DNA of 42,553 nucleotides from Blastocatellia bacterium (GCA_016789725.1 JAEUQN010000041.1:1-42553); one strand, 5' to 3'; counted from the first letter of the stretch, positions 1 through 8,947 are shown. Numbers and translations: made by a program. Notes: generated from the sequence alone by a model not told the origin.

Positions 1-219
1 TAAGGTCGCCCGCGAGCAAGGACAATGAGGATGCAGTGTCATAAGCAAAGTGGCCCGGTCTTTTGAAAGCGGAATTTTATTCGCCAATGGCCAATGTACC
101 GGCGCACTGGCGGCTTTGCCGTCCGCCGCCGCATATTGCCAAAGCAAGGCCAGGCCGCTACTGATACCCGCGATCCACAATGTCCCAAAAATGAATTTGA
201 AGAAGAGACTCCATTTCAT
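1..219 (-). CDS. RedB-like exported thioredoxin-fold protein, N-terminal part (runs off left edge)
   Basis: Read on the minus strand, an open frame of 73 codons starts at ATG 219-217 and is still open at base 1. It begins MKWSLFFKFIFG, has one hydrophobic segment at about residues 8-30 (signal anchor or signal peptide), and ends in the window with the motif HPHCPCSR at residues 63-70. That CxC motif after a short beta strand (TLLMTLHP) is typical of small membrane-anchored thioredoxin-fold proteins annotated RedB in planctomycetes and acidobacteria. In that family Cys66 and Cys68 would be the redox pair. An AGGATC stretch about 6 nt upstream can serve as ribosome binding site. The gene is divergent from ettA. 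Family assignment rests on motif memory; redox function is inference, and the catalytic domain lies mostly outside the window. Confidence 0.6.
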   Translation of the reverse strand, partial: MKWSLFFKFIFGTLWIAGISSGLALLWQYAAADGKAASAPVHWPLANKIPLSKDRATLLMTLHPHCPCSRATL

Positions 220-331
220 GGCCTGATCCTTTTGTTGGGAAGGGCAAATAGCAACAATCACTATAAGTTATATCGGTGACACACCAGTAAACTTTAAATT
301 GATTTTCATAAGAACTTGGTGGCAGGTTCGT

Positions 332-388
332 GAGGCTAAGGCATTCTAGCCTCGCTGGTTCTTGAAAGGAAGCATTTTTTCTAGCCTC
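332..388 (+). promoter_or_regulatory. Possible structured leader of ettA
   Basis: GAGGCTA at 332-338 pairs perfectly with TAGCCTC at 347-353, and an identical TAGCCTC recurs at 382-388. Two mutually exclusive hairpins, with a short and a long loop, are therefore possible in the 247-nt divergent spacer before ettA. A TACAAT box at 418-423 could be a -10 element, in which case the structure is upstream DNA rather than leader RNA. No function is proved. Confidence 0.25.
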
Positions 389-466
389 GATAGACTTAGT
401 CCCTGGAGTTGCTGTGGTACAATCCCGGCTTATTCGTTCAGCATCAATTCACCCGGAGATTATTTA

Positions 467-2151
467 GTGAGCAAAGAAACACCCAACAAAATCATTTATT
501 CGATGGTCGGCGTCAGCAAATTCTACGACAAAAAGCCGATTCTCAAAGACATTTACATTTCATATTTCTACGGCGCAAAGATCGGCGTACTGGGCTTGAA
601 CGGTTCCGGCAAATCGTCGCTCTTGCGCATCCTCGCGGGCGTGGACAAAGACTTCAACGGCGAAACGCATATTTCGCCCGGCTATACGATTGGGTTTCTG
701 GAACAGGAGCCGCAACTGGACGAAACAAAACCGTCCGGCAAATCGTCGAAGAAGGCGCGCAGGAACTCGTTGATTTGCTGAAGGAGTACGAAGCGATCAA
801 CGAGAAATTCGGCGAGCCGATGGACGACGATGAGATGAACAAGCTCATTGAAAAACAGGGCGAAGTGCAGGAAAAAATTGATGCCGCCGATGCCTGGGAT
901 TTGGATTCCCGCCTGGAAATGGCAATGGATGCGTTGCGCTGCCCGCCGCCTGAGACTTCGATCAAAACCCTATCCGGCGGTGAAAAGCGCCGCGTAGCGA
1001 TGTGCCGCCTGCTGCTCAAGAAACCCGACATTCTCTTGCTCGACGAACCGACAAATCACCTCGATGCCGAATCAGTCGCCTGGCTCGAACAGCATTTGCA
1101 ACGCTACGAAGGCACGGTCATCGCTGTCACGCACGACCGTTATTTTCTCGACAACGTCGCGGGCTGGATTCTGGAATTGGATCGCGGCAAAGGTATCCCG
1201 TGGGAAGGTAATTATTCGTCGTGGCTGGAACAAAAGCGCAACCGTTTGCAGTTGGAAGAAAAAGCCGAATCAGATCGGCAAAAGACGCTGCAACGCGAAT
1301 TGGAATGGATTCGCATGTCGCCGAAAGGCCGTCACGCCAAGGGCAAAGCGCGCCTTAACAACTACGAACAAATGCTGGCACAGGAAAATGAAAAGCGCGT
1401 CGAAGACCTGGAAATCTACATTCCATCTGGCCCGCGCCTTGGCAACATTGTGATCGAAGCCAACGAAGTCAGCAAAGCTTATGGCGACAATTTGTTGTAC
1501 GAAGGAATGACGTTCAAGCTGCCGCCCAATGGCATCGTCGGCATCATCGGCCCGAACGGCGCAGGCAAAACGACGCTGTTCCGCATGATCTCTGGTCAGG
1601 AACAAGCCGACAGCGGAACCTTCCGCATTGGCGAAACCGCAAAGCTCGCCTTCGTAGATCAGAATCGCCCGCTTGATCCGAATAAAACCATTTGGGAAGA
1701 AATCACAGACGGGCAAGACCTCATCAAACTTGGCAACCGCGAAGTGAATTCCCGCGCCTACGTGGCCCGCTTCAATTTCTCCGGCACCGATCAGCAAAAA
1801 CTCGTCACGATGCTTTCCGGCGGCGAACGCAATCGCGTGCATCTGGCGAAGATTTTACGCGAAGGCGCAAACGTTTTGCTGCTCGACGAACCGACAAATG
1901 ATTTGGATGTGAACACGCTGCGCGCACTGGAAGAAGCATTAGAAAACTTCGCGGGCTGTGCCGTGGTCATCAGCCACGACCGCTGGTTTTTGGATCGCAT
2001 CGCCACGCATATTTTGGCGTTTGAAGGCGACAGCAAAGTGGTGTGGTTTGAGGGGAATTATTCGGATTACGAAGCGGATCGCAAAGCGCGCTTGGGCAAG
2101 GATGCCGACCAGCCGCATCGGATTAAGTATCGTAGTTTGACGAGGGCTTAA
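467..2151 (+). pseudogene. ettA: EttA, energy-dependent translational throttle ABC-F ATPase (frameshifted in this sequence)
   Basis: EttA is a cytosolic ABC-F ATPase that binds the ribosomal E site and gates the first peptide bond according to ATP/ADP level. The frame starts at GTG 467, with GGAG at 455-458 as ribosome binding site. With one base restored it gives 561 aa, close to E. coli EttA (555). The N-terminal part is read in one frame up to an A4 run at 727-730 and the rest in the -1 frame; a fifth A would fuse DETK to TVRQIVEE. In the joined protein, Walker A GLNGSGKS is at 43-50, the EttA arm helices at about 95-150, LSGGEKRR at 169-176, Walker B with DEPTNHLD at 189-200, the second Walker A GPNGAGKT at 362-369, LSGGERNR at 450-457 and DEPTNDLD at 474-481. 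All key residues are present. The break is either a sequence error or a real lesion. The last 181 bp are duplicated downstream. Confidence 0.9.
1967..2147 (+). repeat. Direct repeat copy 1: 3' end of ettA (functional copy)
   Basis: This 181-bp stretch, the last 61 codons of ettA, recurs at 2849-3029 at a constant offset of 882 bp without indels. I count 21 mismatches, about 88% identity, most of them at third codon positions. The repeats bracket the vapBC pair. Confidence 0.9.
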
Positions 2152-2172
2152 CGTCAAAGTCAGCGGCTGTGA

Positions 2173-2558
2173 TTATGGATAAGGCAGTAATTGCAAACCT
2201 GAGATGAAGCGGAAATCGCGCTGGTTCTTGGTGATAAACGGTTCGTTATGTTCGAGTGCCGTAGCAGCAATCAGCGCATCCGCAATCAATAGATTGTGAC
2301 TCAAGAAATATCGCTTCAGGAGCGTTACAGCACGATCTGAAATTTGGTCAGTGATTTGCAATAGCTGGTAGCGGTGGAGGAATTTCTCCAGGTTCGTAAC
2401 TCCGCTTTGTTCCGGCAGCCAACGAGCAATTCCATTTGCGTCACGGCGCTGATCGCCAAATTAGAGCTTTTCTCAAAGCGCAGTAAGCAAGCTGTCGCAT
2501 CGTGATCGCCCCGCGCCAGATCAATCAAAATATCGGTGTCCACGATGGTCAACGCCAT
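2173..2558 (-). pseudogene. vapC: VapC-like PIN-domain toxin, frameshifted
   Basis: PIN-domain toxins are Mg2+-dependent RNases, usually held inactive by a co-transcribed antitoxin. Starting at ATG 2558, the protein reads MALTIVDTDILIDL (acidic residues of the PIN site), then VTQMELLVG with the conserved Glu, up to the ELR codons near 2396. The frame then needs one extra base to continue LEKFLHRYQLLQITDQISDRAV and on to LLIADALIAATA with the third acidic residue. With that base restored the gene encodes 128 aa, the normal size for VapC. Unlike the ettA break, this one is not in a long homopolymer (ACGAACC). It starts 4 nt after the antitoxin stop, and GGGGA inside the end of the antitoxin gene serves as ribosome binding site. 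Whether the lesion is real or an assembly error is open; decay of a toxin gene is biologically plausible. Confidence 0.8.
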
Positions 2559-2562
2559 GCTT

Positions 2563-2796
2563 TTATCCCCAATGTGTCTTGCGGACATTGCGCACCCAAG
2601 CGGAGCTGTCTCGCATATCTTCGCGGTCGCGCCACATCCCAACGAACTTTTCTTTGGTTAACTCTGGCAGCCGTGCAGGCTTTGAAGGGGGCGATGATTG
2701 ATACCGCGTGCGCAAAAAGGCAAGAAAGTCTTGCAAATTGCGCTTGGCTTCCAGCGGCAACGCCTCAATTTCCCGCAGCATCTCTTCGTTTGTCAT
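2563..2796 (-). CDS. vapB: Antitoxin of the vapBC pair (DUF2281/VapB-like)
   Basis: A 77-residue protein from ATG 2796 with a strong GGAGG 6-7 nt upstream. The frame is open further upstream, but that extension lies across the ettA repeat and has no ribosome binding site. The N-terminal half (MTNEEMLREIEALPLEAKRN, then LQDFLAFLRTRY) is an amphipathic helix pair like DUF2281 and other small antitoxins found upstream of PIN toxins. The C-terminal half is polar with Pro and Trp (SSPPSKPARLPELT, MWRDREDM), suited to wrapping the toxin. It probably neutralises the toxin and may autoregulate the operon; both are inference from family and gene order. It is transcribed against ettA. Confidence 0.75.
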   Translation of the reverse strand: MTNEEMLREIEALPLEAKRNLQDFLAFLRTRYQSSPPSKPARLPELTKEKFVGMWRDREDMRDSSAWVRNVRKTHWG

Positions 2797-2848
2797 AATT
2801 TCCTCCGCCGCTATTGTCGCTGATCCACCCAAGATGTCAACGCGAGCC

Positions 2849-3033
2849 TCATCAGCCACGACCGCTGGTTTCTGGATCGCATTGCGACGCATATTCTGGC
2901 CTTTGAAGGCGACGGCAAAGTCGTGTGGTTTGAGGGGAACTATTCAGATTACGAAGCAGATCGCAAAGCACGGTTAGGGAAAGATACCGACTAACCGCAT
3001 CGGATTAAATATCGAAGTTTGACGCGGGCATGA
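2849..3033 (+). pseudogene. Remnant 3' end of a second ettA allele (direct repeat copy 2)
   Basis: In the ettA frame this stretch encodes [19 protein letters not shown] and onward, and ends with [12 protein letters not shown] and TGA at 3031-3033. An in-frame TAA at 2991-2993 replaces the Gln codon (CAG) found in the intact gene. Outside that codon almost every difference from 1967-2147 is synonymous. The segment therefore diverged while it was still translated, and did not arise by duplication and neutral decay here. It has no start of its own. It looks like the resident gene end displaced when the vapBC cassette came in with a homologous end. Confidence 0.8.
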
Positions 3034-3068
3034 GTTGGAAAGTGAGCATAGTAAATCTAATTTAATAG

Positions 3069-4133
3069 CTAGGTCTTTCTTGTAAGGTTAGTTGCAGAGT
3101 TATTCCAATTTGATTGATTGTGCCCGCTAAGTTTTTCACAGGCATTATCAATTAACTGGACGAAATCGCGAGCATCAGAGAAGTAATTTCGGAACGCTAG
3201 TCTGACCTCTTCGCTTGTATCAGCACGGACAAGAACAATATCTTTGTGTGGCATCTTCTTTTCTAACTCGAACAAGGTGCGAAGTGCGTCAGTTGCATCC
3301 CTATAGCTTTTTATCTCAAGCTCCCCATTATCTGAAAAAATTAGGATTGCGTTACGTTTGCTTGAGATTCCACTTTCCGCTTGGTGTAATCTCCGTAATG
3401 TTTGAAGCAGCGAGAGTTCATTATCTAGCCTCAAAAACTCCTCAAGTACCTCTCGATCATTTTTCTCTGGAAATGGCCCATTAAGCTTTTCGTGTGCTCT
3501 GGCCAGTATCTCGCTTGCCAATGCCATTGCACGCTCATATCGCATATCACCTTTTTGGAACTTTGGCTGACTTTCCGTAATAAAGCCGATCACTTCTACA
3601 GCGGTTGCCCAGGCATGCTGAACAAGTGTTCGATATTGGATTTCGATATACAGTCCTGCCAAGCTCTTTCCAGTCTCGGAATTGACATCGTATTCATATA
3701 CGTCATGAATCCCGCGATAACCCGTACTTTTCGGCGCTTTGATGTAATTATATTTGTCCGGTTCATTGCGTCGCTTGTGATTGAACCTTGCTGCATGAAA
3801 ATTATTGCGAAACCTGTTTAGGTCGTTGATGTTCTCAAATATCAGCCTACAGCCAGCCACGTCATCCATTCTCGACAATTGCATGCCTGGGAACCGCTTA
3901 AGTTTGTCGAATATCGTTTTCTTACGCTTATGCCTTTGGGCAACCGTTATCTTTGTTCCTTTAGTGCGAAACCGCAATATGGACTGAAAAGTGTTCAGTA
4001 CGCCACGATGTCCCGCTCGCCATTCTTCTATAACCTCGTAATCCTCAGGTGTAGCAAGACCATTGCGCACATTATCACCAGCACGTCCGACTCGTGACTT
4101 CGATCCGCCAGGGTATCCTACTGTATCGGTCAT
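3069..4133 (-). CDS. RelA/SpoT-domain nucleotidyl(pyrophosphate)transferase, single-domain (SAS/toxSAS-like)
   Basis: A 354-aa protein starting at ATG 4133 behind GAGGAG. It has a complete synthetase-type RelA/SpoT fold: RHKRKKTIFDKL (68-79, nucleotide-binding basic/Thr helix), MDDVAGCRLIF (89-99), YIKAPKSTGYRGIH (130-143, G-loop) and EIQYRTLVQHAWA (164-176). There is no HD hydrolase domain and no TGS or ACT regulatory domain. The N-terminus (YPGGSKSRVGRAGD) and a C-terminal region at about 205-335 that I do not recognise are outside the catalytic fold. The protein may make (p)ppGpp or, like toxSAS enzymes, pyrophosphorylate another nucleotide or tRNA; sequence alone does not decide. Stretches I counted by hand (3361-3420 and 3661-3720) are 45% and 42% G+C, against 63% in part of the ADOP cluster, which suggests acquisition. 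It lies just outside the ettA repeat, next to a toxin-antitoxin pair. Confidence 0.8.
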   Translation of the reverse strand: MTDTVGYPGGSKSRVGRAGDNVRNGLATPEDYEVIEEWRAGHRGVLNTFQSILRFRTKGTKITVAQRHKRKKTIFDKLKRFPGMQLSRMDDVAGCRLIFENINDLNRFRNNFHAARFNHKRRNEPDKYNYIKAPKSTGYRGIHDVYEYDVNSETGKSLAGLYIEIQYRTLVQHAWATAVEVIGFITESQPKFQKGDMRYERAMALASEILARAHEKLNGPFPEKNDREVLEEFLRLDNELSLLQTLRRLHQAESGISSKRNAILIFSDNGELEIKSYRDATDALRTLFELEKKMPHKDIVLVRADTSEEVRLAFRNYFSDARDFVQLIDNACEKLSGHNQSNWNNSATNLTRKT

Positions 4134-4208
4134 CTTTAACTCCTCTGTAAAACCCTTACTGTTCTAATTTGGCGCAAGCTCAAAGTAGCATCGCCTCAAT
4201 GATCGCAC

Positions 4209-5357
4209 TTACTGTCTGGGGCGATCAAGGACGACGATGAACTCTCCGATTCGGGTGATGTCGCGGAATTGATACCCGCTACTGATGGCTTCGGCTATTT
4301 CTTTTTCTGTGGTCGAATCGGTAATGGCGGCCAGCAATCTATACTCTTTCTTGTCTGAGCCAACCGGTTTTTCCAAGTCGCGCTCAAATAGGGTGGTGAC
4401 GCCTCCCAGCCCGCTGGAGGTGGACAAATAATTGAAGCCTTTTTCCGCCATCTCCTGCATTTCTTTTTGCATCGTGTCCGTTCTCAGCGTTGCCAACAAC
4501 TTATATTCATATCGCTGTTTTGCGCTTTTCTCGCTGGTGTCACGGATCATCAGGGTAAGCAAGCCGGGGGATGAACTGTGATAGCGAAACCCTTCTTTGG
4601 CGGCAGCGTTCATTTCTTCTTCCATCGTCGCCACTTTTTTGGTCGCCAGGAATTTATACTCCGGTTTCGGCGTGTTGGAGGCTGCATTCGTCGCGGGCGC
4701 AAGCTCACGCACGGTGATCAACGTCCGTTCTTCTTTGCGCATCATCAACCCACCTGCCGGGACAATCATCGAGAAGGCAGCCCGCTTGACGCTGTTGTCT
4801 ACGGCACGCACCATCTCCATTGGGCGATACCCTTGCGCGACGACTTTGGCGAGTTCTTTTTGCAAAGTGCCTTCCAGTTTGACGGACAGGAACTGGTATT
4901 CAAATCGTGGCTTCGTTTCGCCTTGGGGTCGTTCCAGCAAGATCATCGTTTCCCCGCCGCTATTGAGCACATAATCCATCGCCACATCGCCTGCGCGGTA
5001 CAGAGAGATGATTGAACGGAATTCATAGCCTTGTGAAATTGCCGCTTTAAATTCATCTTGCAGCGTTCCGATGCGTCGCGCCGCCAGCACTTTGTACTCA
5101 TATTTGACTGGCTTATCGGTTGCCGATGGACGGCTCAGCAACGCGCCCAGGCTATTGCCTTGTAGGGCTTTGGGAAGCTGAAACAGACGCCATCCATTCG
5201 CCGCGTGGAGATTCAATTCTTTTTCCAACGTCGCTGTATTTTGCGCATTGATGAATTTGAATTCATCGGCAGATTGCGCACAGACTGATTGAAGAAAGAA
5301 GGTCACAATGAATAGCAGCGCAAAAAATGCAGGTTTGAATGTGTGTTTAGATCGCAT
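4209..5357 (-). CDS. Exported protein with six DUF4177-like repeats
   Basis: 382 aa beginning with a clear signal peptide (hydrophobic core about 10-25, cleavage after VCAQ at about 28). The mature part consists of six repeats of about 32 residues at roughly 33-62, 86-117, 152-183, 233-262, 283-312 and 338-368. The pattern is (K/E)-Y-E/K-Y-K-hydrophobic-LA, then T-hydrophobic-x-x-E-hydrophobic, then GY/GF/GW followed by a strand. Each is followed by a short strand such as MILLERP or IVVLDRP. Single copies of this beta-alpha-beta unit resemble DUF4177 (the EYK...L...GWE pattern). Function is unknown; no catalytic residues are apparent. A ligand- or protein-binding role in the periplasm is a guess. 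It stands alone, divergent from nothing and downstream of the groEL terminator on the same strand. AAAGGA lies about 11 nt before the ATG. Confidence 0.75.
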   Translation of the reverse strand: MRSKHTFKPAFFALLFIVTFFLQSVCAQSADEFKFINAQNTATLEKELNLHAANGWRLFQLPKALQGNSLGALLSRPSATDKPVKYEYKVLAARRIGTLQDEFKAAISQGYEFRSIISLYRAGDVAMDYVLNSGGETMILLERPQGETKPRFEYQFLSVKLEGTLQKELAKVVAQGYRPMEMVRAVDNSVKRAAFSMIVPAGGLMMRKEERTLITVRELAPATNAASNTPKPEYKFLATKKVATMEEEMNAAAKEGFRYHSSSPGLLTLMIRDTSEKSAKQRYEYKLLATLRTDTMQKEMQEMAEKGFNYLSTSSGLGGVTTLFERDLEKPVGSDKKEYRLLAAITDSTTEKEIAEAISSGYQFRDITRIGEFIVVLDRPRQ

Positions 5358-5565
5358 AAATGAGGAGTCCTTTTCTGACGATTAAAAGTGAGGGGGCCGA
5401 GTTGTAATTATTCAGCCATTCGTTAAGAGGGCTGAAGTCACAACATAGCATGTTTTCAGGAAAAACTGTAAAAGGCCGCTCAAAATGAATGGGGCTAAAG
5501 GGCTAGCAAAAGGCCGTAGGGTTAATGAGCCAAATCAGAAGACGGAGCAGATCGCTCGGCAAAAA

Positions 5566-5602
5566 CAAAAGGCGACAGTTCAGTTTGAACCATCGCCTTT
5601 TG
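5566..5602 (-). terminator. Rho-independent terminator after groEL
   Basis: CAAAAGGCGA at 5566-5575 pairs with TCGCCTTTTG at 5593-5602, with an inner stem GTTCA/TGAAC (5578-5582 with 5586-5590) around a 3-nt loop. Read on the minus strand the stem is followed by a U-rich run (about TTTTGTTTTT). It begins 22 nt after the groEL stop codon. Confidence 0.8.
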
Positions 5603-5624
5603 TTGTATTGCCTGTGCGTGAATT

Positions 5625-7271
<1,647 letters not shown>

Positions 7272-7289
7272 TCAGTAAAACTGATTGAT

Positions 7290-7321
7290 GATTTCAAATT
7301 TCAAATCGTAAATTTGAAATC
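7290..7321. repeat. Heptad inverted-repeat element H1 (groES-groEL spacer)
   Basis: Perfect 12-nt arms GATTTCAAATTT (7290-7301) and AAATTTGAAATC (7310-7321) around an 8-nt loop. The sequence can be read as successive 7-nt units of the type ATTTCAA / AATTTGA. One arm ends 1 nt from the groES stop codon; the other is 33 nt upstream of the groEL start. It has the same architecture as the elements near 27042, 32199, 39164 and 40397. Confidence 0.75.
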
Positions 7322-7322
7322 C

Positions 7323-7637
7323 TTACTTGCCCTTGCCTTTGGCAGCGCCTTCAATAATGCCGAGGATGTCGTCTTCGCGCATAATCAGGTACTCTTCGCC
7401 GTCCAGCTTTACTTCCGTTCCAGCATATTTGCCGAACAGCACTTTGTCGCCAACCTTAACGGTCAATTCAATTCGGTTGCCGTTTTCAACTTTGCCAGGA
7501 CCAGCAGCGATGACTTCGCCTTCCTGGGGTTTTTCTTTCGCGGTGTCAGGAATGTAAAGACCTCCGCGCATCTGCTCATTTTCTTCTAATCGCTTCACAA
7601 TCACGCGATCTTGAAGTGGTTTAATTTTACTTGCCAT
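7323..7637 (-). CDS. groES: GroES, 10-kDa co-chaperonin
   Basis: 104 aa, typical for the family. Heptameric lid of the GroEL chamber. It starts [20 protein letters not shown], carries the mobile-loop region [16 protein letters not shown] (about 25-40) that docks onto GroEL, then EVIAAGPGK and the conserved [27 protein letters not shown] end. An AAAGGAG ribosome binding site lies upstream of ATG 7637. It is the first gene of the heat-shock operon, with a roughly 150-nt 5' leader from the CIRCE promoter. Confidence 0.98.
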   Translation of the reverse strand: MASKIKPLQDRVIVKRLEENEQMRGGLYIPDTAKEKPQEGEVIAAGPGKVENGNRIELTVKVGDKVLFGKYAGTEVKLDGEEYLIMREDDILGIIEGAAKGKGK

Positions 7638-7769
7638 TTAAATCTAACTCCTTTCGATTCTGTTAGAAAAGAAGATGTAGTGAACCTAGCCTGCACGCGC
7701 AGAACCATCGGTTCAGTTTGTCAAAAGTCATTCATAAGAGCGTTGGAAAATATGAACTGCATAGGCTTA

Positions 7770-7796
7770 TTAGCACTCACTAAGTGAGAGTGCTAA
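7770..7796 (-). promoter_or_regulatory. CIRCE operator (HrcA binding site)
   Basis: TTAGCACTC (7770-7778), a 9-nt spacer, then GAGTGCTAA (7788-7796): an exact match to the CIRCE consensus. It lies directly downstream of the groESL -10 box on the minus strand, where bound HrcA would block initiation until heat shock. hrcA itself is not in the window. Confidence 0.97.
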
Positions 7797-7823
7797 TTAT
7801 AGAAATCCATTGCGGGTTGTCAA
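7796..7823 (-). promoter_or_regulatory. groESL sigma-70-type promoter
   Basis: On the minus strand, TTGACA (7823-7818), a 16-nt spacer and TATAAT (7801-7796): both hexamers match the housekeeping consensus exactly. The -10 overlaps the last base of the CIRCE operator, which fits negative control by HrcA and not an alternative heat-shock sigma factor. Confidence 0.9.
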
Positions 7824-7845
7824 TGGGAGAAATTTGTTCAGCACG

Positions 7846-7924
7846 AAAAAAATGCCGAATCGGTCGCGCAGTCTGTCTCAGGGAAGAGGCCCTAAGGTTC
7901 CCTGTGGCTCCGCACCGTTCGGCA
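7846..7924 (-). terminator. Terminator downstream of the Gly/Met-rich exported protein gene
   Basis: Read on the minus strand: TGCCGAACGGT pairs imperfectly with ACCGATTCGGCA, an inner stem CAGGGAA/TTCCCTG caps it, and a T7 run (complement of A7 at 7846-7852) follows. It begins 24 nt after the stop codon at 7949 and separates this gene from groESL, which starts its own transcript further on. Confidence 0.75.
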
Positions 7925-7948
7925 CTTTAGTCGCTCGCTAATTTTGGC

Positions 7949-8947
7949 TTAACTTTTCTTCTCGAACTTCTTTTCTTTCAGCTTCTCGTTGAATTTCACT
8001 TTATTGACTTTCAAATCTTCCATTAATTGTCCATTGCTGATTTTTGTAATGTGGTGTGGCAATTGAATATTGCCTACTTGCTTGTATTCGGCAAAGAACA
8101 CCTGCACATTAACGAAAGCGGGTTCCTGCGCTTCGCGTGCATCAGTAACATCGGGCGGACGCGGAGCCGCTGTGCGATAGACAAACCCCGCCGGAAGATG
8201 CGACTGCTGGTCAATTAAGAGCCACATGACAAAATTGTCCACGCCCGTCACTCGGACAACATCAGCCTTTCCATCTTTAGTAGGCAAGTCGCGTTCGTAA
8301 AGGTATTCGACGGAAAGATTGGCAGGCGCGGTCATAAACCATGAGAGCATCATGTAGTTATAGTCATTGCGCACCATCTTCTCCATTCCAGCACCACTAA
8401 AACCGCCCATGCTCCCGGCGTTAGGTCGCCCACCACCAGGAGGCATCCCACCTCCGCCGCCCATTCCTCCACCTCGACGCCCGCCGCCTCCGCCCATTCC
8501 TCCACCGCCACCCATACCGCCTCCGCCGCCCCCCATACCTCCTGCGCCGCCCATACCGCCGCCCATGCCGCCTCCGCCCATTCCACCCTCTCCACCAAAA
8601 CCGCCGCCAGCCATACTAGGCATCTTGCGATCTGTCCATACCTGGTCGCCATTGACACATTGAATTAAGGTCAGGCCCATATCCATCGAAGCCGTGCGGA
8701 GATACTTATCCGGCATCATCATTTCAATTTTCAAATCACCTTGCATGGGACGTCCCATCATCACATTTTTAAATTTGCCTTCGATGACAAGACTCTGGAA
8801 AGCTTTCAAATTTGCTTCGCCGCCAATTGCTTCGCGTGCTTGTTTGAGGAGGTCCTGGGCTTTTGCAACATTCGCATCCTGAGCAAATGTTTTTGTGGCA
8901 AGTGTCAGCAGCAGGAACAGAAACAGGGCTTTCATCAGGGGGCGCAT
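7949..8947 (-). CDS. Exported LolA-like protein with Gly/Met-rich insert
   Basis: 332 aa from ATG 8947 with GGAG 8-9 nt upstream. The signal peptide is at 1-22 (MKALFLFLLLTLA, cleaved after FAQ). Residues 25-110 (AREAIGGEANLKAFQSLVIEG, then a strand-rich stretch with KIEMMMPDKYLR) and 190-325 resemble the half-barrel of outer-membrane lipoprotein sorting (LolA-like) proteins. These two halves are separated by about 70 residues of almost pure Gly with Met (113-184; GGMGGGG units, one GGRRGGG). Acidobacterial LolA-like proteins of unknown role are common. The Gly/Met insert should be disordered and may be a linker, an interaction or metal-sensing tract, or a slippage-prone repeat. Periplasmic location is supported; function is not known. 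Confidence 0.7.
   Translation of the reverse strand: MRPLMKALFLFLLLTLATKTFAQDANVAKAQDLLKQAREAIGGEANLKAFQSLVIEGKFKNVMMGRPMQGDLKIEMMMPDKYLRTASMDMGLTLIQCVNGDQVWTDRKMPSMAGGGFGGEGGMGGGGMGGGMGGAGGMGGGGGGMGGGGGMGGGGGRRGGGMGGGGGMPPGGGRPNAGSMGGFSGAGMEKMVRNDYNYMMLSWFMTAPANLSVEYLYERDLPTKDGKADVVRVTGVDNFVMWLLIDQQSHLPAGFVYRTAAPRPPDVTDAREAQEPAFVNVQVFFAEYKQVGNIQLPHHITKISNGQLMEDLKVNKVKFNEKLKEKKFEKKS

Noticed and set aside
727..730. Programmed -1 frameshift in ettA
   Set aside because: No X-XXY-YYZ heptamer, no upstream Shine-Dalgarno-like stimulator and no obvious downstream pseudoknot; ettA is not known to be recoded.
3069..4133. RelA/SpoT-like gene as cargo of the vapBC cassette
   Set aside because: It lies outside the ettA direct repeats, which end at 3033; it may be a separate acquisition.
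5397..5447. Imperfect hairpin TTCAGCC/GGCTGAA upstream of the six-repeat protein gene
   Set aside because: Short stem with a long mismatch and no U tract; could be chance, and no binding site is recognised.
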